NCBI GenBank assembly: GCA_963580455.1
Contig: OY756960.1
Span: forward strand, 24,735,238-24,799,237
Source of the DNA: Euonymus europaeus
Lineage: Eukaryota; Streptophyta; Magnoliopsida; Celastrales; Celastraceae
Length of the DNA stretch: 64,000 nucleotides
Direction: 5' to 3'
In this document: positions 48,374 to 60,810 of the stretch, piece by piece
How positions within the stretch are numbered: the stretch's first letter is position 1
Layout: each line of letters opens with the position of its first letter
Made by a program: the position numbers and the translations under genes
The notes under the pieces: model-generated
Databases searched by the model: none
Told to the model about the DNA's origin: nothing
Seen by the model: only the letters and a program-made list of their open reading frames with translations

Positions 48374-48674
48374 TAGTATTTTTAAAAATTGTCGTATGTG
48401 TTATCACTATTCTAAAACCATTATATAAGTACATTAGTTTTTATTGTCTATTTTTTCTAGTCCTTTTATTCCATTTTGATAATCTTCTCTTTCAATACCC
48501 TTTTTAGTCATTTCATCTCAAATGTTATCAATAATAAGCTAATGTCCGAAAATTGAAACAAACACGTCACAACATTTTGGACAGCTTAAAGCACAACATT
48601 TTGGACAGCTTGAAGCACAGCATTTTAGACAGTTTAAAGCTGTGAAATGCAATTGTGAAACAAACACACCCTTA

Positions 48675-49324
48675 TACCTGATGGATGTGAGATACAAATT
48701 TTAACAAATAGCATTATATTGACACGCGTTAGATATTATTAATCCTTGAATGTCATCACATTTTTGTCGATGATCAACACGTAATGCAGTATGTGCCTTG
48801 ACACTCTAATGAGAACCCACACCATCCCAAATGCTCACCTGCCCTTCCCTTGCCAACCAAAGTCCAATCGACACCTTTGCGAGCCGGCTGTAACCAAGAC
48901 TCATGGGATGATAGCCCATGAAAATCTTGGCTGGTAGGTTGAGGAAGGCTAGCACTTATAAGCTAGGGTCGGTACTCCTATTTTAATGATGTAGGATACT
49001 CATCACACTCCCTCACATTGACATTTAGATGTCATGTCCAAATGGACAAGTCCGGCTTGATTTGAGGGCCCAAAAAAATTAAAGAAATATTGTTACAAGA
49101 ATAAACAAATCTAAGTGGCAAAATATGTTGATTAGCCAGGCCTGCCATATATGATATTCACATTGAATTTTAATTTGCATGATTAACAGATGTTAATTGA
49201 TGGGTTCACAATTCACAAACCCAACAATACTTTGCTTCAAAAGCATGTTAACTGGATTAAAAAAAAATGTAAACTGGATTCATTAAAATTTGCCTCTTAG
49301 ATACTTTTTACACAGTTATATAAT
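48675..49324. other. intergenic region with possible LTR-like fragment
   Basis: Around 48830-49030 there is less AT-biased sequence ending in ATGATGTAGGATACTCATCA and CACTCCCTCACATTGACA, a style common in LTRs or their nearby regions. I find no second copy, so this is weak. The rest is AT-rich. Confidence 0.3.
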
Positions 49325-49678
49325 GAGCAATTCTCTTATGCGTATCTAAAATGTGCACTTAATATTTTGGAATGCAAGATATTTTTTTAAAATTTTGAAA
49401 AATTTATTTTTGTGTCTGATCGGTTATACAAATCTAATGATATTTTTTTGGTCAAAAAAAAATCAAATGCATCTGAAAAGTGGATGAAATGTTTTGTGTT
49501 TTATATCAAATGGTCTAGAATTATCATGCACATTTCACATTAATTTTGATTTTTGTTTCAAACAAAAAAAAATATCATTTGATTTGTATAACTGATCAAA
49601 TACAAACATAATTTTTTTCAATTTTTTTTTAAAAAATGTCTTGCATCTCAAAAGATTAGGTACAAAGAGAATTTCTCT
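49325..49678. mobile_element. foldback MITE-like element
   Basis: The left arm (from GAGCAATTCTCTT) and the complement of the right arm (GAGAAATTCTCTT) share a long series of matching blocks: ATGCAAGA(T/C)ATTTTTT, TGATC(G/A)GTTATACAAATC and AATGATATTTTTTT. Arms of about 140 bp surround a short middle, so the single strand could fold over most of its 354 bp. There is no coding capacity. The superfamily is not clear. Confidence 0.7.
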
Positions 49679-50798
49679 ACATATGATACGAGATGTGTAA
49701 ACAGAAAGCATATCCGCGGTGCAGGTCAAACCAGCACTGAGGGATCCAATAATACGCAGAAGATAGAGTTCGATGGGGAAATGCGATTTTGTGAATCGAC
49801 TTCAAGGGCGGAGATATCGACACGAAGATGAAGTCCCAACAACTCAGACGGGAGACAGTGGTCAAATCAAATTGGATGGCGTAGCGAGGCTGAAACCCCA
49901 GGGATCGGACGATCAAGAGTCTCTACTTTCGATAGCGATGGTTGTGAGTACGGGGTGAAAGTTGGGACTCGCCACATAATTTCCAAAAATGCACCAACTA
50001 TATAATTTTAGTATTAGATGTATTGCATATATATATTTTTAATCAAAAAAAGACACAAAATGAATAATTTCTTATTAATCTAATTAATCCATAGTCCTCG
50101 TGAACCGCTTAGTGATTTTCGCAACCATGAAAAGTCATTAGGATTGTTTGTTTAAACTTTGATTATTGGTTTAAAATCTGTCATTAGGCATCCCACAAAA
50201 AAGGCAAACCCCAAAAAAAAATCGGGACACTGCCCCAAAGCCCGCCCTAGGGGGCCTCCCATTAATTTGTCACCCAGGACCTCAAATATGGCAAACTTGT
50301 GATTGGGCAGGGGTGCTTGACTGGCCAACTTGTGACAAATTATCATGGGAAACTTGTGACAAATTATTAATATTGGGGGTCTATTTCTAATTTACGTTAG
50401 TTCAGAGAGTATTTACACATACACCATAGCTTGGAGGGTTTTGACATATTTCTCTATTTATAATGTTAATCATTTTATCTGTCTTAATATTACAATTAAC
50501 ATCAAATTAACTTTAATTTGAGAGAATTGATTGTTTTCTTTAACGTTAAGTCAATAATTGAAAGTCTGTTTATCATTTACATTGGTTCAAGATGATATTT
50601 ACACATACAACATAATTTAGAGGAGTCCGGACATATATCCCATTAAGTAATCCGAAGCGGTTGGCTCTTATTTATTTTCCAAGTTTGTGATCGGGAGAGA
50701 AAACCCCGAAATTTGGTGGTCAAACCGCTTTTTGGCGTTTTGGACCTTTTGGTTTGCGTCAAATAAAGCCAGGGCCCTGGTTCACTGATTGCTCCTCC
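49679..50798. other. intergenic region with a coding-like stretch
   Basis: About 49681-49958 has higher GC and an open plus-strand frame (49773-49958) without recognisable domain. It could be a captured gene fragment. The final part contains the promoter and leader of the glyoxalase-family gene. Confidence 0.35.
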
Positions 50799-53110
50799 AT
50801 GGCGTCGCTTCTCAGTTCAAATGCCGCGGTCCCTCTGCAACACAAGGTAATGCTTCACCGTTTAATTGATACTCAACGAGCACACTGTCTCTTATGCGTT
50901 GTGTGTGGAGAATCGAGCAGTTCCTTGTCTCTGTTGTTCAAACATATGTTATCGATATTTTGGTAATTATATCGAAGGAGTGTTTGATTTCAGGTTGCTT
51001 TCTTTCATTCTATGATTTTTGAAATCTGGTAGTCTGTGATTGGTGTTCGATTCCGTCATTTGATGAGACTGAATGTTTCTGTTCTTTCTTTGTTTTATCC
51101 TCGAATACGCGGTACAGTCATCAGTGCTTGGTCTTTTTTATTTTAAATCCTTGATCATTGAAAGGCTTGAATTATGGTCACTAGAATTGACAGTTCAAGT
51201 GGTTTTTCTAGATTGAGCTTCTTTATTGGTTAATTTGGATTTATAGATCATGAATGACATGAACGGATGGGATTCCGTTTGATATTTTACAAACACTTTT
51301 AGGAAAAGTGGTGGTTTTAAAATTTTGTATGATTTCATGTTTTCTGCCACTGTTAATTAGGTGAAATAATGCAGATTAACGGGTAGGAAAACCCAAGTTC
51401 AAAAATGACCTACGGACTTTGTACTTGAGACTGAAAGTATTGTTATTCTTAGTCTGTTTGATAAGGAATGAATTAATTACCAGATTGGGTTTTAGAGACA
51501 TAACTGATTAACCAGAGGTAATCTTTTATGTTATTCATAGCTTGGGGTTGCTTGAGGCATGATGTAATGTATATTTTTTCATGATTCTATTTCTCCTAGT
51601 CGGTATGATGCAGATCATTATCTTCGTGTGATTTGTGAGGTTTCTTTTGATGCCTTGCAGGTAAGCTATTCGAGTTTCAACACCAAGCTTGCATTGGGAA
51701 TTAACCAGACAACTGCGAGAAATGGTAGATGTCATGGGCTTTATCTCAAGACAAAAGCAAAGATGTCAGTTGAAGGAAAGGTGATTGAGAAAGAATCAAC
51801 TAGGATCAATGGAAAAATAGGTAACCCTTCATAAGTTTTTCATCTTTATCGAATTTTACTCCTCCAGATGAAGAAAATGCAACTAGGCGTAGGTGACCAT
51901 GACTGGTTTCATCAAGGTAGGCCTTAGGATATTGTAACAGTTGTAAAACTGTACCAGATAGCAGATCACACAAACAGTTGACTTTAATTTTAGTTCAAAA
52001 AATATCTTTATAACTTGTTTCTATTTAAGTTGAAGTTCTAGAGAATGAGTGAGTCTTCCATACGGGTGTTAGTGGGAGTTATTTTGGCATTGTATGAACA
52101 CTGCTGCATATTATTATGCGAGTTCTGTTTGAGTCGGGACTCGGGAAATGATATCAAAATACTTGTCTGCCGTTATATATCTTGGCCTGGCTATGCTTGG
52201 TAATAATCCTTGTGAAGTGCGCTTCTTACAAAAATTGCAGAACTGTCAGCAGGAAGCAAAAGCAAAGTTCTCTCTGTGTTTTAATGTTTATGCATGTGGG
52301 TTTGCGCTCAAGTGTGTATGAAATAATTGCAGGACATATGCAGAGCCGAAACACAAACAGAGGCTTGCTGTGACCTGCTGCATCCTTTTTAATGCTGCAT
52401 ATAACTTTCCTTTTTCCCCACATTTTCCATAAGTTTTTGTGGTTCTGGTAAACTGCCCAACTCTCTTTTACTGGTTTGCTGCAGACTATGGTCTAGTCAG
52501 CATTCACCATGTCGGGATTCTGTGTGAAAACCTTGAAAGGTCCCTTGATTTTTATCAGAATACCTTAGGTATGTCTATTTTTTATTGTGAAATTTATGGA
52601 TCCTTTTTTCCCTTTTGCTCTTCCGGAAATAACAGAATTTTCATTTCAAAATCAGGTCTTGAAATAAATGAGGCAAGGCCACATGATAAGCTCCCATACA
52701 GAGGTGTTTGGTTATGGGTTGGATCTGAAATGATTCATTTGATGGAACTTCCGAATCCTGACCCCTTAACTGGACGGCCTGAACATGGTGGCCGAGATCG
52801 ACACACATGTATTGCAATTAGAGATGTGTCCAAGCTCAAAGCAATCCTTGATAGTTCTGGTAAGTATTTTCTCTTCTTGTTCTCCAGTTGACAGCAGCAA
52901 AAAATGTCTGAACATTGTGAAATCAGGATATCGTAGTCACTCTTGGATGGCTCATTTTTTTAAGAATTGCGGCTTGCAAAATGTAAATATCTCGTTCTCC
53001 TCTTTGTATTTTTAGGTATCCCCTACACTCTGAGCCGGTCTGGGAGGCCAGCAATCTTCACACGAGATCCCGATGCAAATGCTTTAGAATTTACACAGAT
53101 AGATGCATGA
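50799..53110 (+). CDS. glyoxalase/VOC-family protein, probably plastid-targeted
   Basis: Five exons (50799-50846, 51661-51820, 52485-52568, 52656-52859, 53016-53110) join in frame to 196 aa. The first 60 or so residues are Ser/Ala-rich and basic, as in plastid transit peptides (inference). One VOC domain follows: SIHHVGILCENLERSLDFYQ with a metal-binding type histidine, GVWLWVG, MIHLMELPNP, GGRDRHTCIAI and FTRDPDANALEFTQI with the final conserved Glu. Length and exon order match the Arabidopsis glyoxalase I family protein At5g57040. The substrate is unknown, and lactoylglutathione lyase activity should not be assumed for this subfamily. The U-box kinase gene is convergent, 590 bp away. Confidence 0.92.
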
Positions 53111-53700
53111 AATATCTGTTGTATCAATGACTTTGGACTTTCGAGTTCCCTTTCCGCTGCAGCTCTCAAATCAATGTAATATAGATTGCAAATATTAGAA
53201 GTGGAGGATTGTGCTATTTGTATAATGACCTAAAATACAAGAAAAGCAAATGCAATGTACATGTACCAAATCAGCTGTTCGACTTTTTTTTTCCCTGGCA
53301 ATTGACTGATTTAAGGATGTTTATCTATGCCCTAATTGTTGATCGCAAAAATCATCCGCGTATAAAAAGAGAGTATTGACAGCAAGCGTCAAACCTAGAT
53401 GCAGGAAAAGTAAGCAGCACTCTTGGTCCACTGTTCTTTAAACCAGTGAAGAAACAGAGAACAAAGCTGTTATTACTGTATGGCAAATGAAAAATCCACG
53501 TCGAGGGCTCCTATTTGTTGGAGTAGTATATGCAGACTGCAGCCGTATTTACATTACATAATTATGGGAGTTTTCATCTCCATGTATTCATGTGCTTAAA
53601 CACTGGAGACTCGTATGGGTACGGTTAAGCCACAGGATTACATAGTTTCTTGAATATAGGCTTTGCATAGGATGGCAACCAGTTGAACAATCTCTTCCAT
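53111..53700. other. convergent 3' intergenic region
   Basis: A spacer between the glyoxalase-family stop and the U-box kinase stop. It carries both 3' UTRs and nothing else that I recognise. Confidence 0.5.
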
Positions 53701-56700
53701 TTACGTTTTCTGGAATTTTACGCGAGACTTCCACTCCTCTATGGCCGAATGCAATGTGTAATTTGGAATAGTAATGGAATGCTGAAGTCTCAGCTTTGTG
53801 ACCGGCGATACATTGTGTTTCTCAAGCCATGCCTTTATTGCTCTGTGCTCATACGAGAAGCCATCAGCAGCTATGTGTGGATCCTCCATTATTTCCTGCA
53901 TTATCCACACAATGATGCATAGACAGTAAGCAAAGTTTGAAGTGGCTGCTGATATGGTGGATATTCACAAAAGAAAATATTTCATTTCAGGGAGTTGAAC
54001 TTTTCACCTGTAGTATTGGGCAAAAGTAGTGGCTTGGCGTATGAATATTGCTTACCCCCACCTTTACTGCGGTGTCAGCAAACTCATGAAGTCTTTTGAG
54101 AATTGGCAGCACTTCAGTATCAAGATCAGGTCTATCCCTGCATCTTAGGCTTGAACATTTCAGTGCAATTCGAGCTAATTCCTCTGTTTCAGCAAGTGGC
54201 CAATCTGTAATCGAGTTATCTAGAATGCTAGGGAAGGAACCGTCTAAAATGGCCTTTTCAATTGTCAAAAGTAGTCCATTTGGATGACGAGCTGTCAGTA
54301 ACTGTAGGATTATAACTCCAAAAGCATAGAGATCTGATTTGGCTCGAAGAGTGCCAGTCCTCTGATACTCAGGATCCATGTAGTAGAAAGTACCCGCAAT
54401 AATAGACTCTCTGTACTCCGTTACGTTGTCGGGCACAATATCTGATATGAGCTTAGCTATCCCAACATCCCCGATTTTGCTTGTGTAATTTCTGTCCAAC
54501 AAGATATTGCCTGGTTTTAGGTCTCGATGGACAATAGGCTCTGGTTTTGAATTGTGTAAAAATGAAAGGCCACGAGCAACTTCATAAGTTATTCGGAACC
54601 GATTATTCCAAGAAAGAGCTGGTTTTCCATTTAGGTGGAAAATATTGTCCTCCAGGCTTCCATTTTCCAAGTATTCATAGACCAGAGAACCAGTCTCGGG
54701 GCAGGCTCCAAGTAGCAAAACTATGTTCGGATGGTGATGTTGGCCAAGGACTTCAATCTGCAATTCAAAGGACATAATTTTATCAACAATTACAGCAGCA
54801 AGTTGGCGATGGATGCCAGAAATTGTTAAACAACACCTACTGGTAGATGCTAAAAAAAATACTAGTGACAGGAGAGCACCAAGGAAGTCGAGCCAGAGGA
54901 GCCAGCTATCACTGAACATTGCTAGTCACTTGATGATTTGTATAAAAAAGGTTCTAGAAATTTAAAAGCAGCCAAAATAAATTATCCAACATGAAATTAC
55001 CTCTCTCAGAAATTCTTCTTTCTTGTCAATGGTATGAGAATTGAAAACCTTAACAGCCGCTGGAGTGTGATCAAGACTGCATTTGTATACTTTCCCGAAT
55101 CCTCCTTCACCAATCACACGGTTCTCCGAGAAGGAATCAGTTGCTTCCTCTATCTCATCCCTAGTATATCTTCTGTATCTTCTGTCACTCGAGAAAAGGG
55201 CATCAACAAACTTCTGTTTCTCCAAAGACTCTTTGAGAGCGTTCAGTTCAGCTATCTGTCTTTCATAGACCTCTTTAGCAAGTAAAGTCTTTGCCTCATC
55301 AACCTCCTTGATTGTTTGCAAACGCTTTGCTTTCTCTTCGGCAGCAGTTTTCCTCAATATATCTTCTCTTTCCAGGACAGCATTCACTCTCCTTGCTTCT
55401 TCCAGACACTCAGAAGAAAGTAAATGGACCTGCAAAGTAAAACAATTAGACAGTCTAACGTCCAGCTACTGAATATAGACCAATAAATATCTTTCAGTTG
55501 CCATTATTACTTCGAGTTCATCTTCTACCATTACCATGACACGCGATATTTTGCACGTAAACATGCAAAAGTCCCCTTGGATGCCCCTTTAGTGGCAAGA
55601 AAAATCTAACTTGAAAATCAACATAAACTTCTAATATTTTCCGCTCAAATTGGTAAAGGTAAACAACACCCACGTACAGGGTGCGAGGGCAGGGTCGGGG
55701 ACATATAAGATGTACGATGATCTTACCCCCACAGAATATGTAAAGAGACTGTTTCATGAATTAAACGTGTGACCTGCAACTCCGCCACTAGGCCACATAT
55801 TCTCCAATGAGATTAAAGGTTCATAATTTAAGAGAAGTTATGTCAGTGTTCGAACCCAGATACAGTATGTTGTTAGAAGCATGGGATACCATAAGCTGAC
55901 TGATGTCTCACCGTGTTCTGGGCATGAACCAGCTCTGTACAAGCTTGTTCATACATGGCAAGCGTCTTCTGAAGTTCTACCCGTAGCTTTTCAACTTCAG
56001 CTTGCACATCTGACTGCAGAAAAACATCCAATATCAAAACATGATAGAGCGCCACCTTGGAAATGATATTATATAAATTTCACCAATAAAACAGGTGCAC
56101 TGATCAATACCATCTCAGATTTTGTTGAAGTTGTGGAATTGCAATGTCTGGTGGTAATAGTTTCACTCCCTCCCAGGTCCTGGTAAGCCCTTTCCATTCC
56201 CAAGTTAACACTTGTAGAACGGTCTATATGTGGCAATGCTTCATAAGTTAAGAAACTACTGTCTGACATTGACAATGCTCCAAAAGTCTTTTTAACACTG
56301 GATGCCAAAGAGCGGGAATTAAGCCCAGATACTTCCTCATTATTGCATTTGGAACCTCCCCAGTAACCTATTTCATAGAGTATATTATTGTCCAGAGCTA
56401 GTCAGTCTTTGTAAGAAGAAATGGAAGAACTCCAACAGGCAGGAAATTTTTTACTATGAAGAAAGCAATTCAGACATACCACCAGAGGTTGAAGGATGAG
56501 CTGATTTTGTGATAATTCGATGTCTATCTATAATGTGAATGTCAAAAGTTTCAGGAGCATATCTCAACACATTTACTGGTATCCCCGGCCCCTTTAACTT
56601 CCTGAAGAACAATGAATTGAATTTTTCCATGAGTAGACTTAAAATTTCATACTCGCTTCAACATTTATTTTCTTTTGTGAATGCTAAAGAATTTTTTTTG

Positions 56701-58228
56701 AAAGACACCATAGCATGCAACCAAAGAGCAATAACCAGGCAGGTTAGGCTCATAACGTCAGAGTAGTTTCCACGAGAATCATTAAGCACTTCCAAATTTA
56801 TGAACATCAGAAAATGACACGAGCATTGAATGATAAGGGCATGGGCACCACAATTAATGCTACATATGCTAACATGGAAAAAGGATGCCAAAGGTCAGAA
56901 ACAGTTTATTGTCAACAGTTAATGTTGCTATTCCTCATAGTTACTCTGCACTAGGGATGTAATCGAGCACACCCAAAGGCTAACTTCTTCGAGCTCCAGT
57001 TCATACAGGGGCTAGAGGTCGTTTTGCAAGCAGACCATAATGTATTGAACTGGTGAATTCTTAAGTCTATGGCTATGTTGTATTGTTAATAACTTAATAC
57101 TAATGAGCATTATAATGTTTTATATAGTTTATTACTAATATGCAGAACTAAATATTACATACAAATCGTTATTAATTTTTAAAATATTATTGAATATATT
57201 TGAGTTGGCTAGCAAGCTGCAAGCCTACCGAGCCGAACAACATTTGTCTTGGATTCGAACTCGAATTACAAAAGAACTTAAAATATTATTTGAACTCGGC
57301 TCAAGCTCATGAATTACCTAACTCAAAGCGACCCTTATCGATCTCAAATAGCTTGAAAAAAGCTTGGTTCATGTAGAACCCTACTTTGCATCTTCTTGGT
57401 GCTTCAATAATTATTTTTTATGCCAACAAAAAAATATAACAGGAAGACTTCATTCAGAAAAATTCATGACAGCAATGTTTTTGAAATTTGCATCTCAAAT
57501 AAGAAACTGAAATATAATGACTCCCGAATCTCAAATAGTACTAATGAAAAACTACCTCAGTATCCAATTCGCGTAATGAGAGCCCAACACTAAATGATTA
57601 ATCCCTGACTCGGACGCATATCTTAGAAGTGAAGTTGCAGGGTTTTCACCCTCCAACACAACTGTTTCCACCTGAAGGAAATTCGGCAAAGTTATTCAAT
57701 TTTATTTGCAGGCTCAACTTCAACGAATATCAAATTACAATAATTGAAAAAATCATCAAATTCACCTCAATTCCCCTGCATAATTTCTTATAAGGAATAA
57801 ATACTTCTCCATACTTGACCTTCAACTCCTGTACATACAGAGCCACCGTATCAGCATCCAATTCTCCAATAGGTATACGCTCTCCTGCTGCAGAAAATAT
57901 ATCGAAGCCAATAGTATATCAGAAGTTATACACTCATCAATCACCGAAATAAGTTTTCAATTCCCCTACATATTTTCAAAATGATCATAACAATTTAGAA
58001 AAATTCACTAATCGAAAATATTCAACATAAAAGAGGAATTAAACAATGCAATAAAAGGCGAAGGAATTTACATGGATTTGGGATAGAAGTGATCGCGGGC
58101 ATGACGTGGACTAAGATGAACCGGTGGTCACTGGGGGAGAAATTCTTCACCGTCCACCGTACAGCGCGACTGCTTCCTTTGCCTCCGCATCTTGCGCCAC
58201 CGTTCACGGCAACCGCAACTGACGTCAT
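53701..58228 (-). CDS. USP/protein kinase/U-box E3 ligase protein
   Basis: Nine exons (58228-58072, 57887-57766, 57671-57556, 56601-56480, 56367-56111, 56013-55912, 55429-55001, 54757-54008, 53895-53701) join in frame to 749 aa. Residues about 5-165 are a universal-stress-protein domain (FILVHV, LLRYASESGINHLVLGS). A coiled coil at about 265-370 follows. The kinase has GEGGFG (399-404), K419, HRDLKPGN with D514, and DVG (532-534) in place of DFG, which is usual in this family. The U-box ends the protein: HYFCPILQEIMEDPHIAADG, AWLEKHNVSPVT, NYTLHSAIEEW. Such proteins combine kinase and E3 ligase modules and are cytoplasmic or membrane-associated. The closest Arabidopsis gene by neighbours is At5g57035. 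Introns contain a SINE and a hAT-like MITE. Confidence 0.92.
55661..55806 (-). mobile_element. Au-like SINE
   Basis: On the minus strand it shows the same order as the copies near 38 kb: a TGGCCTAGTGGCGGAG A-box-like head, a degraded B box (CGTTTAATTC), GAAACAGTCTCTTTACATAT, a CGTACATCTTA segment and CCCCGACCCTGCCCTCGCAC. It lies in the intron between exons 6 and 7 of the U-box kinase gene. Confidence 0.72.
56952..57383. mobile_element. small non-autonomous hAT-like element (MITE)
   Basis: 432 bp starting TAGGGATGTAATCGAGC and ending GAACCCTA, that is TAGGGTTC inverted. The flanking octamers CTCTGCAC (56944-56951) and CTTTGCAT (57384-57391) match at six of eight positions, consistent with an aged 8-bp target duplication. 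It includes ACTCGAATT- and GAACTCGGCTC-type subterminal motifs like those in the large hAT. It lies in the intron between exons 3 and 4 of the U-box kinase gene and has no coding capacity. Confidence 0.6.
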
Positions 58229-60810
58229 CTTTGCGGCAGCTACCTCTCGTGCAAGTTAGAGCGTCAAGTGGCGATGATTTATACCTCCCATTCTCACTAG
58301 TTACAGAAGAGTGGACGACGGCGTTCGTGTTGACGTTTGACTTGCTTGTTAAAAGAAACGAATCGGCCTGTGAAAGTTGTGCATTTGCAATAATCAAAAT
58401 TTCTTAAAATAAATTTTAGATCCTATTTTTATTATATAAAAATTCGAATTACTTATTCATCTACATAATTAAAATAATTTTTTTAGCGTAGTTACATCAT
58501 CAAGCACAAATCTTTATACATGTTACCTTTTTTTATTAACAAAACATCTACTCTTTCATTTCACCATCTATTACTCAACAAAATTATACAAAAATCAATA
58601 TTAAGTTCCACTTTTTTTACAAAAAGTCAAGCCACATACACATCAACATCATCAAAACACATCTTTCAATCCAGACACATCATCAACAATACACATTCTT
58701 ATACATTATCCCTTCTCACTTAAAAATCTTTCATTGCAATTGCCCTAATAATTTAATTTTAATTACCTCGAAAGTCTGTGGGGCCCATATAAAAATAGTA
58801 AATATTAAAAAACGTATTTTCCAATAAACTTGTAAAATAACAGGATGAAAATAATGATCATCAATGATTTTCATGCAGCATAAATCGTTGGCCATGAAAA
58901 TAGCATTATTGACCCAATAAATTTTATGATACCAAGCCTAATCCAAATGGTGTCATCCAATTTTATTTATTTATTATAAAAGTGTAGTATTTGGCTTAAT
59001 AAGACTTATTGTTTTCAACAACAACAACAAATATATATATATATATATGATTGAGAATAATGCTATTCATTTATAAATTACTTTTAAAAAAATCCCTTTA
59101 CTTTATTTTTATTTTATTTTTGAGAAAGCACCTCTCTTTTAAAAAAAAAGGACGAATCCGCACAAACACAATGATTATATAGTATCCTTCATGACCCTTT
59201 TAGGCCACAAAACCCCAATCACATATTTCCAAAGAACCCCAATTAAATCACAAGGAATGAAATGCCAGACTTGACAACCTTTGGCATGATGTAAGAAAAC
59301 ACCTCTTTTAATTCTAGAAGATGAATAATATCTATATTTTTATTTATTATTTATAGTTTTACACAGGCTCATAGAGAAATAAAATCACATTCCATCTCCA
59401 CTTCAACTCCCAAATAAACCCACACCCCCAATGCTAAAGACAATGCACAAAACTCAGCAACTCACATGTAGTGATGGCCCTATTCTAATTTTGCTTAATT
59501 ACATACCACGCAAATTGGATTTGAGATAATGGAGATGACAAAGGAAGAGTGCCAATTAAAGATGCATCTATAGTGTGAGATACATTTTATAAAGGTTGCT
59601 CAATTCAGTTGAATTTGAAAGTACATGCTTGATTAGATTCATCCTCAAAATCAGTTGGCACAATAACAAACAGAGAAGGAAAATACTACAAGATCCATTG
59701 AGGAAAGACTAGCCAACTAGAAAACCTCGCGACATCCTGTAAAATGCTTCCCGTGACACACTTCACCAATGGAAAATTGATGAGTTGTACTGTTATCCTC
59801 AAACTGCCATGTGGAAAATACGGATGCCTCGGAACTTGGAAAAGTTCTATGTGCTATATTTATAGCCTTTTAAATTCTAAAAAAACGATGTCGCTTCTGC
59901 AATATTATTATTAATTTAATTTTTACAATACACGCAAGATGTACACACGTGTCGGCTGCTTTTAGGAATCGTGTTGGCGGAATAACGGCAACGGCGAAGG
60001 GAGACAATGGACAGACCTCAAAATTGATTAGATATTGTATGCGTGTTTGCTTCCTGGTAGAGATACGAAAAGAAAGACGAGAATTAAAGCTTTGACAAAT
60101 TCAGATTTTTTGCTTATCATGCAGATTCAATTGGCCCAAAGCTCTAATGAGGCAGTTCGCAGTTGTCGATTCAATCAATAAGATTATGCTAGGATCTAGT
60201 TACATGGGACCTGAGGAGGTCATAGAGAAATGCGTCCTACCGCTTGGTCCGGTGGTGAACTCACCAAAGTTGGCTAGTCCGAGGATAGTGTTTGGTACAA
60301 CGCAAGTTTTAATAAAATATAAACTGTCAAATAAATATCTAATAAAGTTTTGCGAAGTAGAAAGTACGTCTGCTTGGCAAACCAAAGATTCCAAGCAAGA
60401 GTTAGAACAAGCAGTGATAATAGCATGACAAAAAAACTAACAAGGCAAAAATTCAAACATCACAGATCATAATAGGTGAAGAGCGCTTTGCAAAGCAAGT
60501 ATTCATGCTGCCAACAGCATCTATGACCTGAAATTCAACACTTAAGGGAAAAACAAGTAACAAGAGGCTTGAGATTTAAAGGAAAACCAATAACAGGCAA
60601 TGTTCTTTGTGATCAGGGAACAGTGTGCAATGGAGACAAACACTGAGTAATCGTCAAAATAATATTGGCTGGAAGAAAAGAAACTACAAAATCTGTACCC
60701 CGAGCTGCACTTGATGATCTTACCGACCACTGCTGATGTGAGGAGCAACAAAACTGCATTCTAAACAATAGCTGATCGCAAAATAAACCAGCACGTAACC
60801 ATCTATCGCA
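58229..60810. other. intergenic region, promoter of the U-box kinase gene and repeats
   Basis: The first part should hold the leader and promoter of the U-box kinase gene. 58490-58760 is a repeat shared with 63180-63490. An (AT)n tract sits at 59034-59048. The last part next to the NMT stop is its 3' UTR. No gene is recognised. Confidence 0.45.
58490..58760 (+). repeat. dispersed AT-rich repeat, copy A
   Basis: It shares an ordered series of blocks with 63180-63490: TTAACAAAACA(CA)TCTACTCT, CAACAAAATTATAC or CAACAAAACTACAC, AAAATCAATA, CACATACACAT, CTTAAAAAT and a TTGCCC/GTGCCCC end. It may be a MITE; I could not define its bounds. Confidence 0.55.

Larger units (their letters stand above)
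43714..48671 (+). mobile_element. PIF/Harbinger DNA transposon
   Basis: The element is 4958 bp. Its ends begin GGACCCGTTTGTTTGAC and, inverted, GGGTGTGTTTGTTTCAC, and a TTA trinucleotide flanks both sides (43711-43713 and 48672-48674), the target preference and duplication of this superfamily. It carries, on one strand, the two genes these elements need: a Myb/SANT-like ORF1 and a DDE transposase. Subterminal motifs like TTTTGGAC recur at both ends. A nonsense codon near the transposase start suggests recent inactivation. It inserted upstream of the large nuclear-protein gene's leader. Confidence 0.9.

Noticed and set aside
52569..52655. In-frame read-through of intron 3 in the glyoxalase gene
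   Set aside because: The frame stays open (87 bp), so retention is possible, but removal restores the conserved family alignment at FYQNTLG-LE.
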